From Prevotella sp. DNF00663 (GTDB lineage Bacteria; Bacteroidota; Bacteroidia; Bacteroidales; Bacteroidaceae), in the NCBI RefSeq assembly GCF_001553265.1, contig NZ_KQ960617.1, positions 1 through 64,000 of the forward strand: a DNA stretch of 64,000 bases, given 5' to 3'. Within the stretch, counting starts at the first letter, position 1. The number at the start of each line of letters is the position of its first letter. Under the pieces are notes generated by a model. It was not told the DNA's origin. It did no database searches and worked only from the letters and a program-made list of their open reading frames with translations. Shown piece after piece: positions 1-8,360 of the stretch. The translations under genes were made by a program, and so were the position numbers.

Positions 1-182
1 CAGGGTGGGTCAAATTAGTGTGGCTTTTCCAAATATCGCTCATTTCCAAATCGTTACCTATACAACCAGTATTTAATCGCAGAGTATTGTGTTTTAAGCA
101 CTTAGCCCAATATCATATTTTTTTACCGGACAGCAATAAATGTATATATCCACTCTTTTTTTTGCAAAGAGTTGTTTCTATT
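1..182. other. No gene seen at left edge
   Basis: This is AT-rich sequence downstream of the minus-strand gldH gene. Reading frames here are short and resemble no protein I know. No clear terminator hairpin was found. Confidence 0.4.
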
Positions 183-638
183 TTATCTATTCAGCATGAT
201 GCCAATATCGCTGATGCCGGGAAGAATTTCACGCTTCATATCATGGCGTACGCTGATAGACAGGCTGTCGCCAGCGTGCAGATACATCTCCGTTACCTTG
301 AAATGGTATTGATAATAGCTCAAACCGCGACCTTTACTGTTGCCTCGACGGTCTATCAATTCACAGTTGAGGGTATCTGATTTCACGCTACGGCCGGGGA
401 AACGAGTCTGGTCTACAATCAGTGTCAGCTCCATAAAAGGGTACGAGCCGTTGATACGCAAGCCTAACTCAGCCTTGTACATGCCCGACTGTGCTACCGG
501 TGGTATCTGATATTTCAGTGTGTCGTTCTTCTCCCATCCGGCAATAGGTGTATGCTCATATTTGTCATACACCTTATTTCCGGTACAAGCCGACAAGAGT
601 GCGACTGCCACGACTATGACTGAGAGAAATCGTTTCAT
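183..638 (-). CDS. gldH: Gliding motility lipoprotein GldH
   Basis: The 151-residue protein has a short signal peptide ending in a lipobox (LLSACTG, Cys18), so it should be a lipoprotein. The rest matches the GldH family: a compact beta-rich domain with the WEKNDTLKY-type start and an RGLSYYQY segment. GldH belongs to the Bacteroidetes gliding/type 9 secretion set, but gldH occurs in many non-gliding Bacteroidales, so motility cannot be inferred. Its start overlaps the stop of the upstream PSP1 gene by 4 bp, which indicates translational coupling. It is the last gene of a three-gene minus-strand operon with the PSP1 and delta' genes. Confidence 0.88.
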   Translation of the reverse strand: MKRFLSVIVVAVALLSACTGNKVYDKYEHTPIAGWEKNDTLKYQIPPVAQSGMYKAELGLRINGSYPFMELTLIVDQTRFPGRSVKSDTLNCELIDRRGNSKGRGLSYYQYHFKVTEMYLHAGDSLSISVRHDMKREILPGISDIGIMLNR

Positions 639-1921
639 TGTTTTGCCGGTGTGGCGGTCTCTTGATTTCTTGTTTGTGAAGCCTGTTGAGGTTTGTTATC
701 ACGGTTTTGTCCGTTGTTCCTGTTGCCGTGATTGTTGCGATGATGACCATTCCTTGTTCCACGGTTGTCGCCATTGCGCTGTTCACCCTCTTTGGTTTGA
801 GGTCTCGGTCTATTGTTTGGTTTGTTGTTACGCTTCTTTTTGTTACGATCAAAACGACTCAAATCGCCACCTTCCAATAAGTCTTTAGGCCGTTCGGGTT
901 GCTTCTGCTTGTCGTCTTCCAAGAGCGATAGGGGCTTCTCTCCACGCTTGTTCATCTCGATAACTTCGCGTGCTCGCTGTGCAGAGATGGTCTCTAGATT
1001 CACGGGCATGCGTTTGTCGGTAGAGTAAGTTACCTCTCCTGCCAATATATCTTGCTTGAAAAAGTAGTAATCGCTGTCTTGTGTCTGTAGCATTACCTCC
1101 TTGCTAGGCATCTTACGCCCTGCTTCCATGTAGGTATCCACTTCGTAGTTCATGCAGCATTTCAACTTGGCGCACATGCCGGCAAGCTTCTGTGGGCTCA
1201 GTGAGATGTCTTGGTAGCGTGCAGCGTTGGTGCTTACGCTCACAAAGTTCTTCAACCATGTAGCGCAACAAAGCTCACGTCCACATGGGCCAGTACCACC
1301 GATGCGCCCTGCTTCCTGCCTTGTACCAATCTGTTTCATCTCAATACGCACGTGGAAAGTGTCGGCCAACACCTTGATAAGTTGTCTGAAGTCTACACGT
1401 TCGTCGGCAATATAGTAGAAGATAGCTTTATTTCCGTCGCCTTGGTATTCCACATCGCCAATCTTCATTTGTAGTCCTAGGTTCTTAGCTATCTGTCTAC
1501 TCTGTATCATGGTGTCGTGTTCGCGACTCTTAGCTTCGTGATATTTGTCCATATCAACAGGCTTTGCGATGCGGTAGATACGCTTGATGTCGTCTGCAGA
1601 CTTCAGGTTTGCTTTCTTGATTTGCAGTGTGACGAGCCGTCCTGTGAGTGTTACAGTGCCGATGTCGTGACCCGGTGTGGCTTCCACGGCCACGATGTCG
1701 CCCTTTTTCAGAGGCAGGTTGTTCACGTTATGGTAGTATCCTTTGCGCGTATTTTTGAATTGTACCTCCACCAAGTCGGTACTTTCTGCGTTGCCGGGAA
1801 CGTCGGCGAGCCAGTCGTAGGTGTTCAGCTGGTTGTCTTGGCGGCCACATCCATGGCAGCTAAGCCCCCTGTCGCACCCTCTGGATATCTTGAATTTCAT
1901 GTTTTTGTAGTCCATAAACAA
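635..1921 (-). CDS. PSP1 domain protein (YaaT/RicT family)
   Basis: A 428-residue protein with a PSP1 C-terminal domain (about residues 50-310). It carries the cysteine-rich stretches typical of the family: CDRGLSCHGCG near the N terminus, then GPCGRELCC and CAKLKCC near residues 212-255. In Bacillus the homologue RicT/YaaT forms an Fe-S-containing complex affecting RNA processing and signalling; the Bacteroidetes role is not established. The last ~80 residues are low-complexity and rich in Asn, Arg, Lys and Gln, probably disordered and possibly nucleic-acid binding. The start may be Met1 or Met3. It lies between the delta' gene (14-bp gap) and gldH (4-bp overlap). Confidence 0.85.
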   Translation of the reverse strand: MFMDYKNMKFKISRGCDRGLSCHGCGRQDNQLNTYDWLADVPGNAESTDLVEVQFKNTRKGYYHNVNNLPLKKGDIVAVEATPGHDIGTVTLTGRLVTLQIKKANLKSADDIKRIYRIAKPVDMDKYHEAKSREHDTMIQSRQIAKNLGLQMKIGDVEYQGDGNKAIFYYIADERVDFRQLIKVLADTFHVRIEMKQIGTRQEAGRIGGTGPCGRELCCATWLKNFVSVSTNAARYQDISLSPQKLAGMCAKLKCCMNYEVDTYMEAGRKMPSKEVMLQTQDSDYYFFKQDILAGEVTYSTDKRMPVNLETISAQRAREVIEMNKRGEKPLSLLEDDKQKQPERPKDLLEGGDLSRFDRNKKKRNNKPNNRPRPQTKEGEQRNGDNRGTRNGHHRNNHGNRNNGQNRDNKPQQASQTRNQETATPAKQ

Positions 1922-1935
1922 TTCTATAGTGGGTT

Positions 1936-3087
1936 TTATTTTCTCACGAGCAACACTATCATCTTCAGTGCAAAGTCAAAGAATACAATTTTTGCATTGG
2001 CATTTTGCCCGATGTCTCGGCGTGCTCGTTCTATTAATTCGGTAATATCTATGATGTTGGCTTCGTTGATGAAGCGTGCAAAATTCTTCGCAAAGTCCTC
2101 TTCGGCCTGCGTCATGTAGGTGAGTTCATGTATCTTGAAGTTGTACATGAAGCTCTCTCTCACCATTCGCAGACTATAAGCTAGGAGTCGACGCTGCTTC
2201 TCTCGTCCGTACGACGCTACTGCTTCGCTCCATACTTTCAACTCTTTCACGTTGCGCATGTAGGACAGTCGCATCAGCATCACGAACATGTCGAAGAATA
2301 TTGCGTTCTCGTTATTGGCATCAAGTGTTTGTATTGCCTTGTGCCAACTGCCTCCGGCCATACGCGCTATACGGTAGGCTATGTCGCTCTCCAGTCCGCG
2401 TCGCTCTATCAAAGCTTGTTCTATGTCGCCCTCTTCTATTCGGTGTATGTCGATACGCTGTACTCGGCTGCGGATGGTATCGATGAGTTGGCCGGGCTCT
2501 TCGCACACGAGTATGAAGACGGTCTGCGTAGGTGGTTCCTCCAGTAACTTGAGTAGCTTGTTGGCGCATTCTGCATTCATACGCTCCGGCAGCCACATGA
2601 TACACACCTTATAGCCGTTTTGGCTCGATTTCAGACTCAGTTTGTGAATCAGCGCGTCGCTCTCTCCGGCACCTATCTGCGCCTGCTGGTTGGCGGCATC
2701 CATCTGTGTCAGCCATTGGTCGATGGTGAAATAAGGTCCACGCATCATCATCTCGTGCCATTCAGTTGCGAAGTCGTCGCTCACCATCTTATGTTCCGAC
2801 CCTGTGCCAGAGGGGCGAATTACGGGGTAGGAGAAGTGAAGGTCGGGATGTTCCCATACCTTTAGCATGGCTTCGGCATTGAGTGTGGCGGCTTCGTCGG
2901 TAATGATTCCCTTACCATGCTCGTCGCGCTCGCCCAAGAGATAGGATGCGAAAGCCATGGCCAGCGCCATCTTGCCACAGCCGGTCGGCCCGCATAGCAT
3001 CATGGCATGGGGAATACGATGTTCCTCTACCATTTGCATGAAGCGTTGTTTGGCTTCACCTTGTCCTATGACTTCACTGAATTTCAC
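1936..3087 (-). CDS. holB: DNA polymerase III subunit delta' (clamp-loader ATPase)
   Basis: This 383-residue protein starts MKFSEVIGQGEAKQRF and carries a P-loop GPTGCGKMALA (about residues 33-43), an HxLLxLLEEPP-type segment (NKLLKLLEEPPTQTVF) and the sensor SRVQRI. Together these identify the AAA+ clamp-loader delta' family. It would help load the sliding clamp with the DnaX and delta subunits. Length is normal for Bacteroidetes. It is the first gene of the operon; a TAACTTTG box lies about 37 nt upstream of the start. Family assignment is strong; separation from DnaX rests on length and the absence of a visible zinc module. Confidence 0.87.
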   Translation of the reverse strand: MKFSEVIGQGEAKQRFMQMVEEHRIPHAMMLCGPTGCGKMALAMAFASYLLGERDEHGKGIITDEAATLNAEAMLKVWEHPDLHFSYPVIRPSGTGSEHKMVSDDFATEWHEMMMRGPYFTIDQWLTQMDAANQQAQIGAGESDALIHKLSLKSSQNGYKVCIMWLPERMNAECANKLLKLLEEPPTQTVFILVCEEPGQLIDTIRSRVQRIDIHRIEEGDIEQALIERRGLESDIAYRIARMAGGSWHKAIQTLDANNENAIFFDMFVMLMRLSYMRNVKELKVWSEAVASYGREKQRRLLAYSLRMVRESFMYNFKIHELTYMTQAEEDFAKNFARFINEANIIDITELIERARRDIGQNANAKIVFFDFALKMIVLLVRK

Positions 3088-3124
3088 TCTATAATTTTCT
3101 TTTATAAAAGAGGTATATTTGTGG

Positions 3125-3132
3125 CAAAGTTA
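3125..3132 (-). promoter_or_regulatory. -7 box of holB-PSP1-gldH operon
   Basis: Read on the minus strand this is TAACTTTG, matching the Bacteroidetes TAnnTTTG -7 consensus. It would start a transcript with a leader of about 30 nt. Confidence 0.6.
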
Positions 3133-3189
3133 CTAAAAAGCATTGAGATAAACGAACAAAAAGAGCGAGTAGTTTGGAGTGAAAAGTAG

Positions 3190-3484
3190 GGAATGATGGG
3201 CGGATAGGGAAGAGTGAGTGGTTAGAAGTGATGGGTGAAGAGAACAAAAATATCTAATTTGTCTACCGATTGCGGCTCCCTCTCTGAAGGAGAGAGGCTG
3301 AGTGAGGTTGTTGCAAGGGCTTCGCAACGATGCTGGCTTGCCTTTGCAACAGTGCTGATAAGTTGAGGCAGCATTGCTGAGTCGCCATTGCAGCATTTTA
3401 AGTTTGCCAGTTTGTGAGTTTATAAGTTATTAAGTAAGGCTGTGAGTTCATGAGTTTTTGAGTTGATAAGTTGTTGAGTTTAGG
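3190..3484. repeat. Intergenic palindromic element, copy 1 (with flanking repeats)
   Basis: The gap between the delta' start and the permease remnant has no credible gene. It holds three modules seen again elsewhere in the window: a GAGTGxxxxGTTAGAAGTGA-like stretch (about 3207-3236), a GC-rich core with CAGCATTGCTG and TTGCAACA motifs (about 3276-3398), and a run of (A/T)AGTT(T/G)ATAAGTT-type words (about 3400-3481). The same modules occur near 22.3, 39.0 and 50.9 kb. Confidence 0.6.
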
Positions 3485-4189
3485 ATGAAAATAATGAGCT
3501 TTAAGAAGTACATAACCCTTTTATGGCGAGTAGTTGGTTGCATTGGATGGAAGTCATTGCCATACCGTTGGTGGGTGTGATGGTGGCTTGGATACCACAG
3601 GTTCATACCTCTATCGGGGGGAAGTGCACATTCTCTCTTTCCTCAGGGGAGTATGGAGTATGAGCGAGGATTGCGTGTGATGTTGCCCTTTTGGAGTGTA
3701 TTGCTAGTAGGAGCAGTCGTAGGCGTGGTGAAAGACAATCCGCGCATCTCATTGGTAGCAATGCTTTTAACTCTTTTCTTGGTATATCCTGTGATGCTTA
3801 GCAATCTTGTCAACCCATTGTATATGCGCAATTACTCATCTGTAAGCAGGTTTGTGAAGACGCATATACGCCATGCAGTTGTCAATACGCTTGTTGTTTG
3901 GCTGCCGTTTGCACTAATGCTTTGTCTTGGTTATCCATTGTTGATAGGCCTGTCATTATCGGTTCAATTTTATTTGGCGACATTTTTGTTGGTGGTGCAG
4001 GTGTGTTTTTTGCGGATTCTCTGTCGTAATAATATGGTGATGGAGGGACTTCTCCTACTGGCTTTATGCCTGCTGGCTGGTTTAGTAGTATATTCTGCTT
4101 GGGGCATTGTTGTGCAATTCTTGATTGCCTGTTTGCTTTTTCAATTTTCATTATCGTCACTTAAAACTTTGATTGATGGTTATCGTTGA
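3485..4189 (+). pseudogene. ABC transporter permease, split by two frameshifts
   Basis: Three adjoining frames look like one membrane protein. An N-terminal piece starts at 3485 (MKIMSFKKYITL). A second frame from 3523 reads MASSWLHWMEVIAIPLVGVM. The long third part (from about 3617) reads HSLFPQGSMEYERGLRVM and continues through several hydrophobic helices to 4189. Restoring one T near 3519-3522 and removing one G from the six-G run at 3616-3621 would join all three. The end overlaps the ABC ATPase start, the usual arrangement of a permease-ATPase pair. The intact part (about 178 aa from Met 3653) might still be made alone. Decay, homopolymer-based switching or sequencing error are all possible. 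Confidence 0.6.
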
Positions 4190-4838
4190 GCACTTGAACA
4201 AGAAATATGGTTCGCATCTCATTTTGGGAGATGTAAATTTCAGGCTCGATGCTGGTTGGGTCTATAGTATCATGGGTGAGAATGGAGCCGGGAAAAGTAC
4301 GCTTTTTCGCTGTCTGATGGGGCTTGAGCGGTATGAAGGACAAGTAGAGATAGATGAAGATAAGGGAACGATAGGTTATTTGCCCGATGTGCCTTTCTAT
4401 TATTCATACGTCACGGGTTACGAGTATGTGGAGTTTTGTTTGGAAGCGCAGGGAGTAAAAGCGAGCAGACAAGAAATTGATGAAGCTAATGTACTGTTAC
4501 GATTGCCACTCGACCGATATGCCACGCGATATTCGTTAGGCATGCAGAAACGGTTGGCGTTGCTCGCTCTCATGCTCCAACGCAACCTTGTTTATATACT
4601 TGATGAACCTTTTAATGGCATGGATATGCCGGGAACGCTCATCTTGAAGCGGTGGATAAACGAACTTCGACAACGCGGATGTACCATACTTTTTTCCTCA
4701 CATATCATTTCTTCGTTGACTGATGTGTGCGATGAGATATTCTATCTGTACCAAGGTAGTATCGCACGATGCTATGTAGACGAGTCGGCCGAAGCCATAG
4801 AGCAAGACATGATGGATTACTTCTTGAAGGCGAAGTGA
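4176..4838 (+). CDS. ABC transporter ATP-binding protein
   Basis: About 220 residues, starting at ATG 4176 (a TTG codon just upstream also fits). It contains Walker A GENGAGKST (about residues 33-41), the signature YSLGMQKR, and Walker B VYILDEPFNG followed by the H-loop SSHIISS. This is a normal-length ABC ATPase. It overlaps the 3' end of the broken permease, so the pair would be one transporter; the substrate is not evident. If the permease is really dead, this ATPase lacks its obvious partner. Confidence 0.88.
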   Translation: MVIVEHLNKKYGSHLILGDVNFRLDAGWVYSIMGENGAGKSTLFRCLMGLERYEGQVEIDEDKGTIGYLPDVPFYYSYVTGYEYVEFCLEAQGVKASRQEIDEANVLLRLPLDRYATRYSLGMQKRLALLALMLQRNLVYILDEPFNGMDMPGTLILKRWINELRQRGCTILFSSHIISSLTDVCDEIFYLYQGSIARCYVDESAEAIEQDMMDYFLKAK

Positions 4839-4902
4839 ACAAAATATGAGATGAGAAGTGTCAGATAAGTCCTTGATAAAGAGGTGGTAATAAGCCGTTT
4901 TG

Positions 4903-4938
4903 TTTCCGAAACCGTCATTTCCGAAACCGTTGTTTCGA
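4903..4938 (+). repeat. Direct repeats upstream of sugar symporter promoter
   Basis: A 15-bp unit (TTTCCGAAACCGT plus two variable bases) occurs at 4903-4917 and 4918-4932, then a partial TTTCGA at 4933-4938, immediately before the -7 box. The placement covers the -33 region, as expected for an operator or activator site. Confidence 0.6.
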
Positions 4939-4946
4939 TAAATTTG
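4939..4946 (+). promoter_or_regulatory. -7 box for xylE-type gene
   Basis: TAAATTTG matches TAnnTTTG. No good TTTG is seen at the -33 distance, which fits a promoter needing an activator at the adjoining direct repeats. The implied leader is about 110 nt. Confidence 0.5.
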
Positions 4947-4979
4947 TTTACAATGGAAATAGAGAGGTTATCGGTTCTT

Positions 4980-5015
4980 AGGCAAATCATTGCAATATGT
5001 CAAGGGGATTTGCCT
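4980..5015 (+). promoter_or_regulatory. Stem-loop in leader of sugar symporter mRNA
   Basis: Perfect 9-bp arms AGGCAAATC (4980-4988) and GATTTGCCT (5007-5015) with an 18-nt loop, about 50 nt before the start codon. It is not followed by a T-run, so it is not a typical terminator. It may affect translation or RNA stability. Confidence 0.45.
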
Positions 5016-5064
5016 TGCTGAATCGTATTATGAACTGTAACTAAGCAATTTAAACCTAATAGAT

Positions 5065-6531
5065 ATGACACAAAATTCGCAAGGCTCTAAAGCCTACCTA
5101 GTTTCTATTGTGATGGTCGCTGTACTTGGTGGCCTGCTTTTTGGCTATGATACGGCAGTTATTTCGGGTGCGGAGAAAGGCTTACAGGCCTTCTTTATGA
5201 ATGCTACCGACTTCGTTTATGGTGACGCATGGCACGGTTTTACGTGTGCAAGTGCATTGATAGGCTGTATTATTGGTAGTGGATTATCGGGTTTGTTGGC
5301 CTCTAACTGGGGACGTAAGCGCTCACTTATTTTTGCCGGTATCATGTTCTTCATCTCGGCTTTGGGCAGTATGTATCCCGAATTCTTGTTTTTCGACTAC
5401 GGAGAGCCATCACTTAGTCTGCTCATCTCGTTTAATATCTATCGCGTGATAGGCGGTGTGGGCGTCGGATTGGCGTCGGCTATCTGCCCAATGTATATCG
5501 GTGAGGTGGCTCCTTCTAACATTCGAGGAATGCTCGTAAGTTGGAATCAGTTTGCCATTATCTTTGGTCAGCTGGTCGTTTACTTCGTTAATTTCATGAT
5601 ATTGGGCAGTCATGCCAATCCCGTTATCGAACTTGTGAACGGTGTAAACCAAGTGGTGAACGGCGAAGCAGCCTCTTGGACCATCGCAACCGGATGGCGT
5701 TATATGTTCGGAAGTGAGGCTGTACCGGCCGGATTGTTTGCTTTGCTCATCTGTTTTGTGCCGGAAACACCTCGTTATTTGGTGATGGTGGGTCGCGACG
5801 AACGTGCTTTGGGTGTGCTGAGTCGTATCAATGGCAGCGAACAAGCTGCTTTGATACTCAATGATATTAAGAATACTATCAGTGAGAAAACCGAACGTTT
5901 GTTCTCTTATGGATTCCTTTGTATTTTCATCGGCATCATGCTGAGCGTGTTCCAACAGGCTGTAGGCATCAATGCCGTGCTGTATTATGCACCTCGTATC
6001 TTTGGTGATATGGGCATGGATAACCCGATGGTGCAGACCGTTATCATGGGTATTGTGAATATTCTCTTTACGTTGGTGGCCGTATTCACGGTGGAGAAGT
6101 GGGGGCGCAAGCCTCTGCTGATAACCGGTAGTATCGGTATGGGCATCGGAGCGTTTGGTGTTGCGCTCACATTCGGCAATGTCTCGCTGCAGATTATCAC
6201 CATGTTAAGCATCATGGTTTACAGTGCTTCGTTCATGATGTCGTGGGGACCAATCTGTTGGGTACTCATCGCTGAGATCTTCCCCAATACTATTCGAGGC
6301 AAAGCGGTGGCTATAGCGGTGGCTTTTCAGTGGATATTCAACTGGATAGTAAGCAGTACTTTCGTTCCAATGTTTAATATGCACCTGACTCCGGGAGACG
6401 ACTTTGGACACTGGTTCACCTATGGTCTCTATGGCGCTATTTGTGTAATTGCAGCTATTTTCGTTTGGCGACTGGTTCCGGAAACCAAGGGTAAGACCCT
6501 TGAAGAGATGGGCAAGTTGTGGAGAAAGTAG
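5065..6531 (+). CDS. xylE: Sugar:H+ symporter, XylE-like MFS transporter
   Basis: A 488-residue inner-membrane protein of the MFS sugar-porter family with twelve predicted helices. Visible family motifs are GGLLFGYDTAVISG in helix 1, NWGRKRS between helices 2 and 3, the PETPRYL motif, the FQQAVGINAVLYYAP stretch of helix 7, EKWGRKPLL, and the C-terminal PETKGKTLEEM. It imports a hexose or pentose with protons; XylE-type annotation is by overall similarity and the actual sugar is unproven. No xylose isomerase is nearby, but a fructokinase lies 2 kb downstream. Expression is probably controlled through the direct repeats and leader hairpin upstream. Confidence 0.88.
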   Translation: MTQNSQGSKAYLVSIVMVAVLGGLLFGYDTAVISGAEKGLQAFFMNATDFVYGDAWHGFTCASALIGCIIGSGLSGLLASNWGRKRSLIFAGIMFFISALGSMYPEFLFFDYGEPSLSLLISFNIYRVIGGVGVGLASAICPMYIGEVAPSNIRGMLVSWNQFAIIFGQLVVYFVNFMILGSHANPVIELVNGVNQVVNGEAASWTIATGWRYMFGSEAVPAGLFALLICFVPETPRYLVMVGRDERALGVLSRINGSEQAALILNDIKNTISEKTERLFSYGFLCIFIGIMLSVFQQAVGINAVLYYAPRIFGDMGMDNPMVQTVIMGIVNILFTLVAVFTVEKWGRKPLLITGSIGMGIGAFGVALTFGNVSLQIITMLSIMVYSASFMMSWGPICWVLIAEIFPNTIRGKAVAIAVAFQWIFNWIVSSTFVPMFNMHLTPGDDFGHWFTYGLYGAICVIAAIFVWRLVPETKGKTLEEMGKLWRK

Positions 6532-6540
6532 GTTTTTGGT

Positions 6541-6909
6541 CTATTTGAATACCAAGTAGACCGCTAAGATGAGGCAGCCGAAAGCTGCATAGTGGTTCCA
6601 ATGAAAGGTCTCGCCTTTGAAAAAGAGTACGGTAAAGACGGTGAACACGGTAATGGACAGTACTTCTTGCACTACTTTTAATTGCAAAAGTGTGAAGTGC
6701 CCTCCATTACCTTGGAAGCCGTATCTATTGGCCGGAACCTGACATATATACTCGATGAGTGCCAACATCCAACTTAGTAGGATGACAAAGATGAGTGGCG
6801 TAGCGTTTGAGAGGAGTTTCATCTCTTGCAATTTAAGGTGTCCGTACCATGCAAAGGTCATGAATATGTTGGACACCAAGAGCAGAAATATTGTAAGATA
6901 TGGATTCAT
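6541..6909 (-). CDS. DUF486 family membrane protein
   Basis: A 122-residue, very hydrophobic protein with four predicted helices, starting MNPYLTIFLLLVSNIFMTFAW. It matches the DUF486 family, related to small drug/metabolite transporters; helix 1 contains the FMTFAWYGHLK segment and the middle contains QVPANRYG. Function in the family is unknown. It converges on the symporter gene with only a 9-bp gap. Confidence 0.8.
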   Translation of the reverse strand: MNPYLTIFLLLVSNIFMTFAWYGHLKLQEMKLLSNATPLIFVILLSWMLALIEYICQVPANRYGFQGNGGHFTLLQLKVVQEVLSITVFTVFTVLFFKGETFHWNHYAAFGCLILAVYLVFK

Positions 6910-7081
6910 AACAATTTAAATTTTGACTTGCAAAAATAGATAAAAACGATGAAATAGCAAAAAGGGACTTCTGTTTGTTGAAGCCGGTAGAATTATGTGG
7001 AACGCATGGAAAGACCAGATACAATAATCATGTGGGTGCACTAAAAACCTTTAAAAAGTGTGTAAACAAGAAACTTATGCT

Positions 7082-7089
7082 TATTTTTG
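7082..7089 (+). promoter_or_regulatory. -7 box for sulfatase maturase gene
   Basis: TATTTTTG, 9 nt before ATG 7099, implying a leader of only a few nucleotides. Confidence 0.5.
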
Positions 7090-7098
7090 CAGCTATCT

Positions 7099-8337
7099 AT
7101 GACAACAATATCACCTTTTTCACGACCTTTATACGTCATGCTCAAGCCTGTTGGTTCGCATTGTAACTTGGCTTGTGAGTATTGTTACTACCTTGAAAAG
7201 TCGAAATTGTATCCCGATTACTCCAAGCAAATGATGACTGACGAGTTGTTGGAGAAGTTTACAGAGGAGTTTATTGGTGCTCAAACCATGAACGAAGTGC
7301 TGTTCCAATGGCATGGTGGCGAACCGCTGATGAGGCCATTGTCGTTTTATAAACGAGCATTGGAGTTGCAGAAAAAGTATGCCGGAGGCCGTAAGATAGA
7401 CAATGTGTTGCAGACCAACGGTACATTATTGACCGATGAGTGGTGTAAATTCTTGCATGATAACAACTTTCTTGTGGGCGTTTCGATAGATGGGCCGCAA
7501 GAATTTCACGACGAATTCCGCAAGTCGCGCTCCCGAAAACCATCGTGGGCGCAGGTAATGAAAGGCATCCGACTGCTCAATAAGTGGGATGTGCAATGGA
7601 ATGCGATGGCTGTTGTGAATGAATTCAACGCTGATTATCCGCTTGAGTTTTATCGTTTTTTCAAAGAGATAGGAGCACATTATATTCAGTTTGCGCCTAT
7701 TGTGGAGCGTCTTGTGAAGTATCCTGCACCCGAAAAACCGAATGAACCGGAGGCTGCCAAGCGTCATTTGGCTCATATGTTGGACACGAATGCTCCGTTA
7801 GCTGACTTCTCTGTATCGCCAAAGCAGTGGGGTAGATTCCTATGTACGCTGTTCGATGAGTGGGTAAAGCAAGATGTGGGCGAGTATTTCGTTCAGATCT
7901 TTGATGCCACACTGGCCAATTGGGTGGGCGAGATTCCCGGTGTATGTACCATGGCACAGCGTTGTGGGCATGCAGCCTGTATGGAGTTTAATGGCGATGT
8001 GTACTCTTGCGACCACTTTGTGTTCCCGGAATTCAAGCTTGGAAACATCCATGAGCACTCGTTGGTAGAGATGCTTTATGGCGAACGACAGCAACGTTTC
8101 GGTGATATTAAGCAGCAGTTGCCCCGTCGTTGTATGGAGTGTGAGTGGAAGTTTGCTTGTAATGGCGAGTGCCCGAAGAACAGATTTGTGAAGATTGCGG
8201 CTGGTGAGCCGGGCCTAAACTATCTATGTGAGGGATATAAGATGTTCTTTAACCATGTCGCACCCTACATGGATTTCATGAAAAAGGAGTATGAGAATGG
8301 CCGTCCACCGGCTAATGTGATGAAATTTAGACCGTAG
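7099..8337 (+). CDS. Anaerobic sulfatase-maturating enzyme (radical SAM)
   Basis: About 412 residues from ATG 7099, the first ATG after the promoter box (a TTG start 12 bp earlier is less likely). The radical-SAM motif CNLACEYC (Cys22, Cys26, Cys29) binds the catalytic 4Fe-4S cluster. A SPASM domain with further cysteines follows (CTMAQRCGHAAC, SCDHF, CMECEWKFACNGEC, about residues 275-370) for auxiliary clusters. The enzyme turns an active-site Ser or Cys of sulfatases into formylglycine in the cytoplasm. No sulfatase gene is in this window, so its substrates must be elsewhere. Confidence 0.9.
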   Translation: MTTISPFSRPLYVMLKPVGSHCNLACEYCYYLEKSKLYPDYSKQMMTDELLEKFTEEFIGAQTMNEVLFQWHGGEPLMRPLSFYKRALELQKKYAGGRKIDNVLQTNGTLLTDEWCKFLHDNNFLVGVSIDGPQEFHDEFRKSRSRKPSWAQVMKGIRLLNKWDVQWNAMAVVNEFNADYPLEFYRFFKEIGAHYIQFAPIVERLVKYPAPEKPNEPEAAKRHLAHMLDTNAPLADFSVSPKQWGRFLCTLFDEWVKQDVGEYFVQIFDATLANWVGEIPGVCTMAQRCGHAACMEFNGDVYSCDHFVFPEFKLGNIHEHSLVEMLYGERQQRFGDIKQQLPRRCMECEWKFACNGECPKNRFVKIAAGEPGLNYLCEGYKMFFNHVAPYMDFMKKEYENGRPPANVMKFRP

Positions 8338-8360
8338 ATAGCGTTGTTATAGTAAGCGTA

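Noticed and set aside
3133..3396. 87-residue minus-strand frame near 3.2 kb
   Set aside because: It runs through the repeat modules and has a low-complexity product.
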